In this document: positions 5,679 through 11,451 of the stretch, piece by piece
Layout of the letters: each line of letters opens with the position of its first letter
How positions within the stretch are numbered: the stretch's first letter is position 1
Source: UBA6911 sp964481255
Lineage (GTDB): Bacteria; Acidobacteriota; UBA6911
DNA length: 11,451 nt
Direction of reading: 5' to 3'
NCBI GenBank assembly: GCA_964481255.1
Contig: CAYZTZ010000110.1
Location: 1 to 11,451 of the forward strand
The notes under the pieces: generated by a model
What the model was told of the DNA's origin: nothing
What the model saw: only the letters and a program-made list of their open reading frames with translations
Database searches by the model: none
Made by a program: the position numbers and the translations under genes

Positions 5679-6574
5679 TCGGATCCGGCCTCCTGCAGGA
5701 CTCTGTGCAGATGGATTTTGTATTTTCCCAGGTTGCCGCCGTAATTTCCCGCAGCGATACGCCGGACACCCGGAATGCAGGCCGCACGAATTCCCGAGCG
5801 CATCGCCTCTTCGACCGCCTGAATATCCAGCCCGTCGATGACGATTTCCAGGACCGCATTCACGTCATCGGGTAAAGCCGAGGGGACCACGCCGCGCAAG
5901 GTGGGGCAATACGCGTCGTTGGTCGAAGCCTTCATGGATTTATAGCGGGACCCGACCTTGCTCCCGCTGCGCACAATGCCGCCGGGAAACGGCAGAATCA
6001 CGCCGGGGACGGCTCGTATCGCCTCAACCGCCAGTTCGGCCGCCCGCAGGGTGACCGGAAGGTCGGCGCCGAGGATCAGCATGTTGCCGCCGCCGATCGC
6101 GCGCTGCACGCCGAATTTGTCCTCCACCAGAAACTCTCCGTCCATCACCGGGATGCGCCAGTAGCGGCGCCCGCCGATGACCTTGCTGCTCTGAAAGCCG
6201 TCGCCGAAAAAGCGCACCCGCCCGCCGACCGAGAACTGCTCCTCCGCTTGCAAACCATCGAAACAGGCTGTGGTCGGACATGTCAGGACGCATTGTCCGA
6301 CGCGCTCGGCCAGCTGGTAAGCGAGCTTATCTTTTGTCATGGCAAAAATCAGGACGCTCACTCCCTCTCTGCCGTCGGGAGTCTGTCCCGCGTCTCCTTC
6401 GACGCCCGCCTCGCAGCCGCAGCCGATCACCGAGGTCGCGAAACCGGTCATCCGTGCCGCGGCTTCAAGCGCCCATGTGCGGCTGACGGCGGTGATGACG
6501 ACCCGCGCCGCCCACATCCCGAAAGCCTCGGCGAAAGTGTCCTCGATTCCCACTCCGTTGATGAACCGTTCCAT
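5675..6574 (-). CDS. ftr: Formylmethanofuran:H4MPT formyltransferase (Ftr/FhcD)
   Basis: Ftr moves the formyl group from formylmethanofuran to N5 of H4MPT. In bacterial Fhc the same protein, FhcD, is part of the complex. The 299-residue length is normal for the family. Characteristic segments in order are GIEDTFAEAFGMWAARVVIT (7-26), TPDGREGVSVLIFAMTKDKL, GQCVLTCPTTACFDGL, FFGDGFQSSK, RIPVMDGEFLVEDKFG, GGGNMLILGADLPV, and PFPGGIVRSGSKVGSRYKS followed by ASTNDAYCPTLRG. No interruption is visible. It starts at ATG 6574 with only a weak purine-rich site (GAGATGAG) upstream. It ends in a four-base overlap with fwdC. Between it and fwdA lies a repeat array of about 200 bases, the largest gap among the core genes, which might set a different expression level for ftr-fwdC. 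Confidence 0.96.
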   Translation of the reverse strand: MERFINGVGIEDTFAEAFGMWAARVVITAVSRTWALEAAARMTGFATSVIGCGCEAGVEGDAGQTPDGREGVSVLIFAMTKDKLAYQLAERVGQCVLTCPTTACFDGLQAEEQFSVGGRVRFFGDGFQSSKVIGGRRYWRIPVMDGEFLVEDKFGVQRAIGGGNMLILGADLPVTLRAAELAVEAIRAVPGVILPFPGGIVRSGSKVGSRYKSMKASTNDAYCPTLRGVVPSALPDDVNAVLEIVIDGLDIQAVEEAMRSGIRAACIPGVRRIAAGNYGGNLGKYKIHLHRVLQEAGSE

Positions 6575-6594
6575 ATCTCATCTCTTGTCCGCCG

Positions 6595-6784
6595 CACGGC
6601 TCTGGAGAGCCGTGCTCACGAAAACTCACTTGCTGGCGCTCCTCCTGATCCGTCCGGCGGTTCGCGGAACAGGAAGACGCACGGCTCTGGAGAGCCGTGC
6701 TCAAAAACTCACTTGCTGGCGCGTCTCCTGATCCGTCCGGCGGGCCGGGGAACAGGAGGACGCACGGCTCTGGAGAGCCGTGCT
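6595..6784. repeat. Three-copy hairpin repeat array between fwdA and ftr
   Basis: A perfect palindrome with arms GCACGGCTCT and AGAGCCGTGC and a GG centre occurs at 6595-6616, 6680-6701 and 6763-6784, spaced 85 and 83 bases. The DNA between copies is also repeated: both spacers contain CTCACTTGCTGGCGC, CCTGATCCGTCCGGCGG and GGAACAGGA in the same order, with small differences. The third copy is followed by only a short shared tail (TCACGAAA). Each palindrome could fold into a very stable RNA or DNA stem in either direction. There is no T-run after the stems, so they are not classical terminators. The array looks like tandem amplification of a REP-like element, probably acting as an intercistronic stabiliser or attenuator in the operon mRNA. 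Confidence 0.9.
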
Positions 6785-6803
6785 CACGAAAGCGAATGCG
6801 TGC

Positions 6804-8429
6804 TTATGCGTTTATCGCGATCTCCTGGGCCCGCGGCAGATAATGCTCCCGCTGAACCGGATAATTCTCAAATTCCACCGTGTAATACTTCCTGAAAAAT
6901 TCCCGGATGTCCTTTTCGACGGACCGGTCATAGTCCGGGGCCACAAACAGCGTCCTGCCGAAGGCTTCCCGGCGGATTTGGCCCTCCTCGACCAGGATTT
7001 CCCCTTCCTTGATCACATAGCGCGGACAGGCGAACATCTTCTGCCTGTCGTCCTGCTTGTCATAAATCGTGATGTCGGCGTCCGCCCCGATGCCCAGGTG
7101 GCCTTTATGATCCAGCCCCAGAATTCGGGCCGGAGCCGCGCGCGTGATGATGGCGATCTCGAACAGGGAGTACTCCCGGTCCTGCTCGGGGAGCGTCGTC
7201 TTGGCAACGGCTTTGGGGTTCACCTTTTTCAGAGTCTCGCGCCGGAACTCCCTGTCCATTAAAAGGTATATGACCTGCGGATAGGCGACAAAGGAAGCAC
7301 CGTTGGGGTGGTCGGTGGAAAGCGCGACGCGCCAGAGATCCCGAGCCAGGAGAAACCATTCCAGGCCTATGGCCCACTGCGTGGCGTGCACATAGCTCTT
7401 GTTCTTATATTCCAGGGGGACGATACCGCACCCCTCCTCGTTTTCCACGTCCATATTGACCCATTTGCGCCCGTGGATCCGGTGCAGCATGTATTCCAGG
7501 GGGCCGTCGCCCGTCATCGACGTCGTGTCCCCGAACATCACCTGTCCGATATCCACGGTCAGGTTGGAGTGGGTGTCCACATATTCGGCCAGTTCCCTGG
7601 CGCGGGACGTGAACGGTCCGCCCGGGTTGCCGCCGTAGCTGTGGAACTGCACGTGCGCCAGATGGGCGCGCCGCCCGTCGAGAGCCTTCATCGTCTCCAG
7701 GGTGGTTTCCCAGTTGCCGGCGACTCCGAGATTGTTGCAGTGGATGTGCGCGGCGTGGGGCAGGCGGAGGTCCATGGCCGCCTCCGCAAGGGATTGGATA
7801 ATCCGGCGCGGCGTGACGCCGAAACCGATCACTTCGTCGTCGAGCGTGCGGGCGTTGCCGCCGAATTTCCAGAGCTCGACGCCCCCGGGATTGACCAGCT
7901 TGACCCCATAGCCCCCCGTCGCGCGCAGAAGCCAGGCTACATAGGCTCGCAGTTTCTCGCGCTCCCCGGAGGCGATCTGCTTCATGATGAATTCATTGTT
8001 CCCCATCAGTACAAGGAGACCCTTGTCGATCACCGGCATGTCCATGAACTCCTCATGGGCGTGGCGGGCGGCCAGAGGGGGAACAGCCGCGTCGAAAGCC
8101 GTCGTGTAGCCCATCGCCGCATAACGGTAGCCGGTCGCGAATGTCGAAGGGACCGTCTTCCCGACGCCCGACCGCGTCAAGGGAGTGCGGGGCAGCGGAT
8201 CCAGCCGATGGTCCTCCGGACGCATTTTCCGGGCCGTGTTCACTTTCGGTCCCGCGATATGGGCATGCATATCCACTCCGCCGGGCATAACGACCATTCC
8301 TGCCGCGTCGATTGTCCGTCCGCCGCTGACGGATGCGGCGATCTTCCCCCCTTCGACGCAGATCGACCGAACCTCGCCGTTGATGTTGTGGGCCGGGTCG
8401 TAGACTTCGCCGTTGACGATCTTCAGCAT
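6804..8429 (-). CDS. fwdA: Formylmethanofuran dehydrogenase / Fhc subunit A (amidohydrolase)
   Basis: FwdA is a binuclear-zinc amidohydrolase that forms or hydrolyses the formyl-methanofuran bond with formate as the free species. The 541-residue protein keeps the metal ligands. These are HxH at His55 and His57 (GGVDMHAH), a lysine in GVKLVNPGG at Lys177 (expected carboxylated; residue 178 in the Methanothermobacter enzyme), histidines in AAHIHCNNLG (228 and 230) and HLAHVQFHSYG (259 and 263), and the catalytic Asp in STDHPNG (373). The N-terminal urease-like strand domain and the C-terminal extension (REFFRKYYTVEFENYPV) are present. Translation starts at ATG 8429, overlapping the end of fwdB by seven bases. 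AAGGAG eight bases upstream supports this start. Both archaeal Fwd and bacterial Fhc need this activity, so this gene alone does not separate the two. Confidence 0.96.
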   Translation of the reverse strand: MLKIVNGEVYDPAHNINGEVRSICVEGGKIAASVSGGRTIDAAGMVVMPGGVDMHAHIAGPKVNTARKMRPEDHRLDPLPRTPLTRSGVGKTVPSTFATGYRYAAMGYTTAFDAAVPPLAARHAHEEFMDMPVIDKGLLVLMGNNEFIMKQIASGEREKLRAYVAWLLRATGGYGVKLVNPGGVELWKFGGNARTLDDEVIGFGVTPRRIIQSLAEAAMDLRLPHAAHIHCNNLGVAGNWETTLETMKALDGRRAHLAHVQFHSYGGNPGGPFTSRARELAEYVDTHSNLTVDIGQVMFGDTTSMTGDGPLEYMLHRIHGRKWVNMDVENEEGCGIVPLEYKNKSYVHATQWAIGLEWFLLARDLWRVALSTDHPNGASFVAYPQVIYLLMDREFRRETLKKVNPKAVAKTTLPEQDREYSLFEIAIITRAAPARILGLDHKGHLGIGADADITIYDKQDDRQKMFACPRYVIKEGEILVEEGQIRREAFGRTLFVAPDYDRSVEKDIREFFRKYYTVEFENYPVQREHYLPRAQEIAINA

Positions 8430-9724
8430 GCTTTCAACTCCTTGACACGAACGAGCAGGCGGTCGAGCACTTCCTCATCGGACGGATGGGGCGAGGCCAT
8501 CACGCGGCGAAGCCGGATGGGGATGTTGTCCATGCGGTAGACCGTCCCTTCCGCGTGGATTCCCGCGGTTGCGGTGAAAAAAGCGACGCGCGCGATCCGT
8601 GTCGTTTCGCTCTCGTGAGTGTCCAGAGCGACCGTAGGTATTTCCCTCAGCCGGCGCGCCGTCCGGCCCGGAAGGCTGGAGACGGGATCCGCGGCGACGA
8701 CCAGCGCGGCGTCGGCTTCCTCCCGCCTCAGCACATCGACGACGGTGAATTCGCCGGGATTGAAGCGGGGAAAGCCCAGGCTGAAATTAACTCCGAAAGG
8801 ATAGCCGGTCTGCCAGCCCATGACATTGTCGATCCCCGTGACATTGCCGTGGCCGCGCATGGGCATCAGGGCGAACTTGGTGTGCCGATGAAGCGCCCGG
8901 ACCAGCAGGAACGCGGCCGACGTGTTGAAGTGCTTGCCGCGCGTCTGGGTCAGGCCCTGACCCAGAAACAGCACGCCGAATCTGCAGCGCATCATGCGCT
9001 TTGCCAGGTCGGCCAATTGCTCCAGGGTCAGCCCGGTGCTCTCTACGGCCGCGGTGTCCGCTCCCTGGCCGAGAACAAGAGCCTGCAAAGCCCACAGCGC
9101 CTCGAAATCCCTGCCGGGCCGGATCCGCAGAAAGATATCGGCCGCGCGCGAGCTGGCCGTGGGACGCACGTCGACCACGACGACCGTGCGCCCCTTGCGG
9201 CCTTCGGGGACGAACATCCCTTTGGCCGTCACCGCGTAGCGGGCCATGTGGCGCGGGTGCGACTCGGCCGGGTTGGATCCCCAGTAGATCACGAGATCGG
9301 CCCGGTTTTTCACTTCGCCCAGAGTGCAGGTAGGTTCGCCGACGCCCTGCAGAGCGATGCCCGAGGGGCCGTGACATACAGAGGTGCAGCAGTCGATGCA
9401 GCCGCCGAGAATCTCGGCCAGCTCCACCGACTTGCGCTGCGCTTCGCAGCATGTGCTGCTCAATCCGTAGATGAGCGGGTAGCGGGCCGCCGCAAGGAAG
9501 CGGGCCGCCGCTTCGATGCCCTCCTCCATAGCGGCCGGTCTGCCGTCGATCCTCGATACGGGCAGCCCGGCAGGCCTTCCGTGACTCAGAAACCACGCCT
9601 TGCCGAGAACGCAGGCGTTCTGAACCTGAGTGATTCGGTCCCCTTCGACCGTGACGCGTATATCGTCGCAATCGCAGCCGCAGAACGCGCAAACCACATG
9701 ATCCACTTGCGTCGTCGATTCCAT
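8423..9724 (-). CDS. fwdB: Formylmethanofuran dehydrogenase subunit B, redox-competent
   Basis: FwdB is the molybdenum- or tungsten-pterin subunit that reduces CO2 to formate for FwdA. The 433-residue protein retains an N-terminal 4Fe-4S motif: C12-x2-C15-x3-C19-x18-C38 (VVCAFCGCDCDD...NACVLGK). It also keeps the metal-site pair Cys117-His118 in TSVCHGPS. Arg290 in PMRGHGNVTG aligns with the functional Arg288 of the Methanothermobacter protein, where the pair is 118 and 119. Codon 117 is TGT, so the ligand is cysteine, not selenocysteine. Other family segments are IYWGSNPAESHPRH, VVVDVRPTASS and GYPFGVNFSLGFPRFNPGEF. The FhcB of methylotrophs is described as lacking these cofactors. The start at ATG 9724 has only a weak site (GGCGGATGAC) and lies 57 bases after fwdD. 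An unusual density of cysteines (92, 93, 109, 112, 113, 117, 133) surrounds the active site. Confidence 0.93.
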   Translation of the reverse strand: MESTTQVDHVVCAFCGCDCDDIRVTVEGDRITQVQNACVLGKAWFLSHGRPAGLPVSRIDGRPAAMEEGIEAAARFLAAARYPLIYGLSSTCCEAQRKSVELAEILGGCIDCCTSVCHGPSGIALQGVGEPTCTLGEVKNRADLVIYWGSNPAESHPRHMARYAVTAKGMFVPEGRKGRTVVVVDVRPTASSRAADIFLRIRPGRDFEALWALQALVLGQGADTAAVESTGLTLEQLADLAKRMMRCRFGVLFLGQGLTQTRGKHFNTSAAFLLVRALHRHTKFALMPMRGHGNVTGIDNVMGWQTGYPFGVNFSLGFPRFNPGEFTVVDVLRREEADAALVVAADPVSSLPGRTARRLREIPTVALDTHESETTRIARVAFFTATAGIHAEGTVYRMDNIPIRLRRVMASPHPSDEEVLDRLLVRVKELKAC

Positions 9725-9781
9725 GTCATCCGCCGCGGCAGATCCGTTGCATACGAAGCTAGAGCCGAGAGATTCCGCCCT

Positions 9782-10141
9782 TCAGGATTCCGGTTCAGCC
9801 CTCCCCTTCACAGGCAGAACCTCCACTCTCACGTTCTTTGAGTCGGGCGTGCCGGAAGCGTAGGTCTCTTCTCCGACCAAACGGTTGCACGCCGCTCCGA
9901 AAGCCATAAAGGCCAATCCTTCCGGCACATCGGCCCGCAGGCACCGGACCTCGGCCGTCCCGAATTCCGTTTTCAATCGGACGATGTCGCCGTCGTTGAA
10001 TCCCGCGCGCGCCATGTCGGCGGGGTTGAGCGCTACCGTATGGACGGCCTCGCAGTATTCGGCGGTCTCCTTCCCGGCTGAGATTCCAGTTCCCTGCCTC
10101 GTGGACCGCCCCGTTATCAAAGTCAGCTTAAGCTCCGCCAT
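9782..10141 (-). CDS. fwdD: Formylmethanofuran dehydrogenase subunit D (molybdopterin dinucleotide-binding)
   Basis: This 119-residue protein matches the C-terminal molybdopterin-dinucleotide-binding domain of the DMSO reductase superfamily. In archaeal Fwd/Fmd that domain is the separate subunit D, which completes the pterin site of FwdB. Visible signatures are an N-terminal LITGRSTRQGTGI, ALNPADMARAGFNDGDIVRL, a VRCLRADVPEG stretch, and FMAFGAACNRLVGEETYASG followed by TPDSKNV, corresponding to the double-psi barrel. ATG 10141 overlaps the 3' end of the ATP-grasp gene by 14 bases, with purine-rich AAGAAAGAGA upstream. fwdB follows 57 bases later. Its presence beside a FwdB with intact metal ligands indicates a real redox enzyme rather than a pure hydrolase complex. 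Iron-sulfur subunits (FwdE, FwdF, FwdG) are not in this window and may lie elsewhere. Confidence 0.88.
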   Translation of the reverse strand: MAELKLTLITGRSTRQGTGISAGKETAEYCEAVHTVALNPADMARAGFNDGDIVRLKTEFGTAEVRCLRADVPEGLAFMAFGAACNRLVGEETYASGTPDSKNVRVEVLPVKGRAEPES

Positions 10142-11276
10142 AAATCTCTTTCTTGAGACCGTCTGCCCGGAGAATCAACTCGGCGCGGATTTCATCGTAT
10201 GTCGGCGCCTCGGCCAGGATGGTGCATATCGGCCCCCCTCGGGGCATTTTTTCACCGGATGCCGGAATATCCTTGATGCCTCGAGCCGCCCACCCCCGTG
10301 TATCCGGTGCGGTCGCGTCCTTCTCCGCGTAAAGGATGGTTTTGCCGAAAAACCCGCCCGCTTTCAACTGATTTTCGAGCTCAAACTCGGGAAGCCTGCC
10401 TTCCACGGACGCCTGGAAATGTATATGGAAAACCTCAAGCCCATAGGCCCGTTCCGTCAGCTCCATGGAGGCCGAGTATCGCGGGTTCACCTCGGTGAGA
10501 AATGCCCGGCCGTCTTTAAGGATGAAATCCATGCCGTTGACGCCCGTCAGTCCATATTCCCTTGTTAGGAACGACGCGAGCCGGCGCACGCGGGTCAGAA
10601 GGCCGCGGCCGGCATCGGGGCGAAGGGCTTCCGGGAGAGGCAGAATATTCCCACAGTATCGGAACCTGCGCGACCCGAAATGGCGGCCGCCTATCAGCTG
10701 CTCGGTGATGCCGAGAATGACACATTCGCGCCCGTTCGCCGCAAAGGAAGCGGAGCATGCCTTGCCCGGGATGTATTCCTGAAGCATGCTCAAGGCGCCC
10801 GGCGATTCTCCGCCGCGCAAAAAATCAATGCCATGTCCTCCGCCGCTCCGCACGGGTTTGACCAGCCACCTGCGGCGGGTATCCGGCCTTCTGTTTTCCC
10901 CCGCGACGATCGTCTCGGGAACGGGAAAACCCGCCCGCTTGAGCCTCTTAAACAAAGCGGCCCAATCCCGCACCCGTCGGACCGTTTGCGGCGGGTTCCC
11001 GATTATCGGACGCGGTCCCGCGATCCTTTCTAAAATCGCGGGATGGTTTTCCAGATTGGAGGTATAGGCGACGGCTTCATAGGAAAGCCGCCGGCATGCT
11101 CTCAAGAGGGCGCCCACGCCGTAGCGGGCATGGAAATCGTGACGGAGCGAAAGCGATTCAGCCAGGGCTCTCAAGTCCTGATCGCCGAAGGCGTCCAGGG
11201 CGAGCACCGTATAGCCGCTCCGCACGGCGGATTCCACCATGGAACGGACACTCAAACCCGCGACGAGAATTTTCAT
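10128..11276 (-). CDS. ATP-grasp ligase of the COG2232 type (putative C1-cofactor biosynthesis)
   Basis: This 382-residue protein begins KILVAGLSVRSMVESAVRSG, a Rossmann-like pre-ATP-grasp domain, followed by ALDAFGDQDLRAL. The ATP-grasp core contains RRWLVKPVRSGGGHGIDFL (nucleotide loop), SMLQEYIPGKACSASF, and the metal-binding GMDFILKDGRAFLTEVNPRY (Glu and Asn). A roughly 120-residue C-terminal extension follows. I recognise the overall pattern as the COG2232 group of predicted carboligases found in methanogens and beside fhc genes in methylotrophs. The substrate is not established; amide-bond formation in methanofuran or H4MPT synthesis is the likely role. I chose ATG 11276 because family similarity begins there; a TTG at 11291 is in frame but has no good site. 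It is the first gene of the operon visible here and overlaps fwdD by 14 bases. Confidence 0.78.
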   Translation of the reverse strand: MKILVAGLSVRSMVESAVRSGYTVLALDAFGDQDLRALAESLSLRHDFHARYGVGALLRACRRLSYEAVAYTSNLENHPAILERIAGPRPIIGNPPQTVRRVRDWAALFKRLKRAGFPVPETIVAGENRRPDTRRRWLVKPVRSGGGHGIDFLRGGESPGALSMLQEYIPGKACSASFAANGRECVILGITEQLIGGRHFGSRRFRYCGNILPLPEALRPDAGRGLLTRVRRLASFLTREYGLTGVNGMDFILKDGRAFLTEVNPRYSASMELTERAYGLEVFHIHFQASVEGRLPEFELENQLKAGGFFGKTILYAEKDATAPDTRGWAARGIKDIPASGEKMPRGGPICTILAEAPTYDEIRAELILRADGLKKEIYGGA

Positions 11277-11390
11277 TGTCCATCTTTTCAATCAGGGCCG
11301 AAGTGTATCACACCATGGGAACCCGCAGACAGGTACCGGCCGGGATTTCGAGTACCGGCGAATGGCGCCGGGAAGATCCAAAACAGATCA
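11277..11390 (-). promoter_or_regulatory. Upstream region of the operon's first visible gene
   Basis: This short non-coding stretch precedes the ATP-grasp gene. A small perfect palindrome, GTGT-ATC-ACAC at 11303-11313, lies about 27 bases before the start codon and could be an operator half-site. I see no convincing -35/-10 pair. The tract GCCGGTACTCGAAATC...GCCGGTAC contains a short direct repeat. It is unclear whether transcription starts here or in a gene beyond the window. Confidence 0.25.
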
Positions 11391-11443
11391 CATGGCTCTG
11401 GAGAGGCTGTCTCAAAACTCGCATGCCCGATCATTCGGCGGCC
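11391..11443. repeat. Degenerate fourth copy of the fwdA-ftr hairpin repeat
   Basis: CATGGCTCTGGAGAGGCTGT followed by CTCAAAACTCGCATGC and CGGCGGCC follows the same order as the repeat unit at 6680-6760 (CACGGCTCTGGAGAGCCGTG, CTCAAAAACTCACTTGC, CGGCGGGCC). The palindrome is imperfect and part of the spacer is deleted. It lies about 115 bases upstream of the first operon gene and close to the window edge, so its full extent may be cut. It shows that the repeat family is dispersed, not limited to one array. Confidence 0.65.
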
Positions 11444-11451
11444 GTAAATAA

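Noticed and set aside
6595..6784. CRISPR array
   Set aside because: The repeats are 22-base perfect palindromes, only three, and the roughly 61-63-base spacers are themselves repeated; no cas genes.
7308..8540. 410-codon rightward open frame opposite fwdA
   Set aside because: The opposite strand encodes an unmistakable FwdA with all zinc ligands; this is its antisense shadow.
9374..9376. Selenocysteine at the FwdB metal ligand
   Set aside because: The codon is TGT, an ordinary cysteine codon; no TGA or SECIS-like element is needed.
8486..9841. 451-codon rightward open frame opposite fwdB
   Set aside because: Antisense shadow of FwdB, whose cofactor motifs are intact on the minus strand.

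Overview
The window is bacterial, high-GC DNA carrying one long leftward (minus-strand) C1-metabolism operon for methanofuran- and tetrahydromethanopterin (H4MPT)-linked chemistry. A bacterial host is suggested by strong Shine-Dalgarno sequences, a PilZ-domain gene, and the subunit order fwdB-fwdA-ftr-fwdC, which as I recall it matches the fhcBADC order of methylotrophic bacteria. I cannot name the species. An uncultured lineage using H4MPT (Desulfobacterota, NC10, Rokubacteria and similar) is plausible but unproven.

Layout in transcription order, from the right edge leftward: a degenerate palindromic repeat and the operon upstream region (11277-11451); a COG2232-like ATP-grasp ligase (10128-11276); fwdD (9782-10141); fwdB (8423-9724); fwdA (6804-8429); a three-copy hairpin repeat array (6595-6784); ftr (5675-6574); fwdC (4842-5678); a roughly 1.1 kb accessory island (about 3740-4880); mch (2620-3579); a RimK/MptN-like ATP-grasp ligase (1744-2616); a rightward PilZ gene (1316-1666); and a CitG/COG1767-like protein that runs off the left edge (1-913). 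Most operon junctions overlap or are separated by a few bases.

Fwd, Ftr and Mch together would interconvert CO2 (or formate), formylmethanofuran, formyl-H4MPT, methenyl-H4MPT and methylene-level C1 units. The two ATP-grasp ligases and the CitG-like protein are candidate cofactor-biosynthesis enzymes. Unlike the redox-inactive FhcB described for methylotrophs, this FwdB keeps the 4Fe-4S cysteines and the Cys-His pair expected to hold the Mo/W-pterin centre. A separate FwdD-like molybdopterin-binding subunit is also present. The operon therefore looks like a bacterial-order cluster with a genuine formylmethanofuran dehydrogenase.

The second notable region lies between fwdC and mch. A second, diverged copy of the fwdC 3' end sits in frame directly ahead of mch and carries the mch ribosome-binding site. 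Between the two copies are a nucleotidyltransferase gene, a small partner gene, and decayed remnants of a mntA-hepT type toxin-antitoxin pair. A long inverted-repeat element at the right end supplies the last ten codons and the stop of fwdC. This looks like an accessory module inserted into a core metabolic operon.
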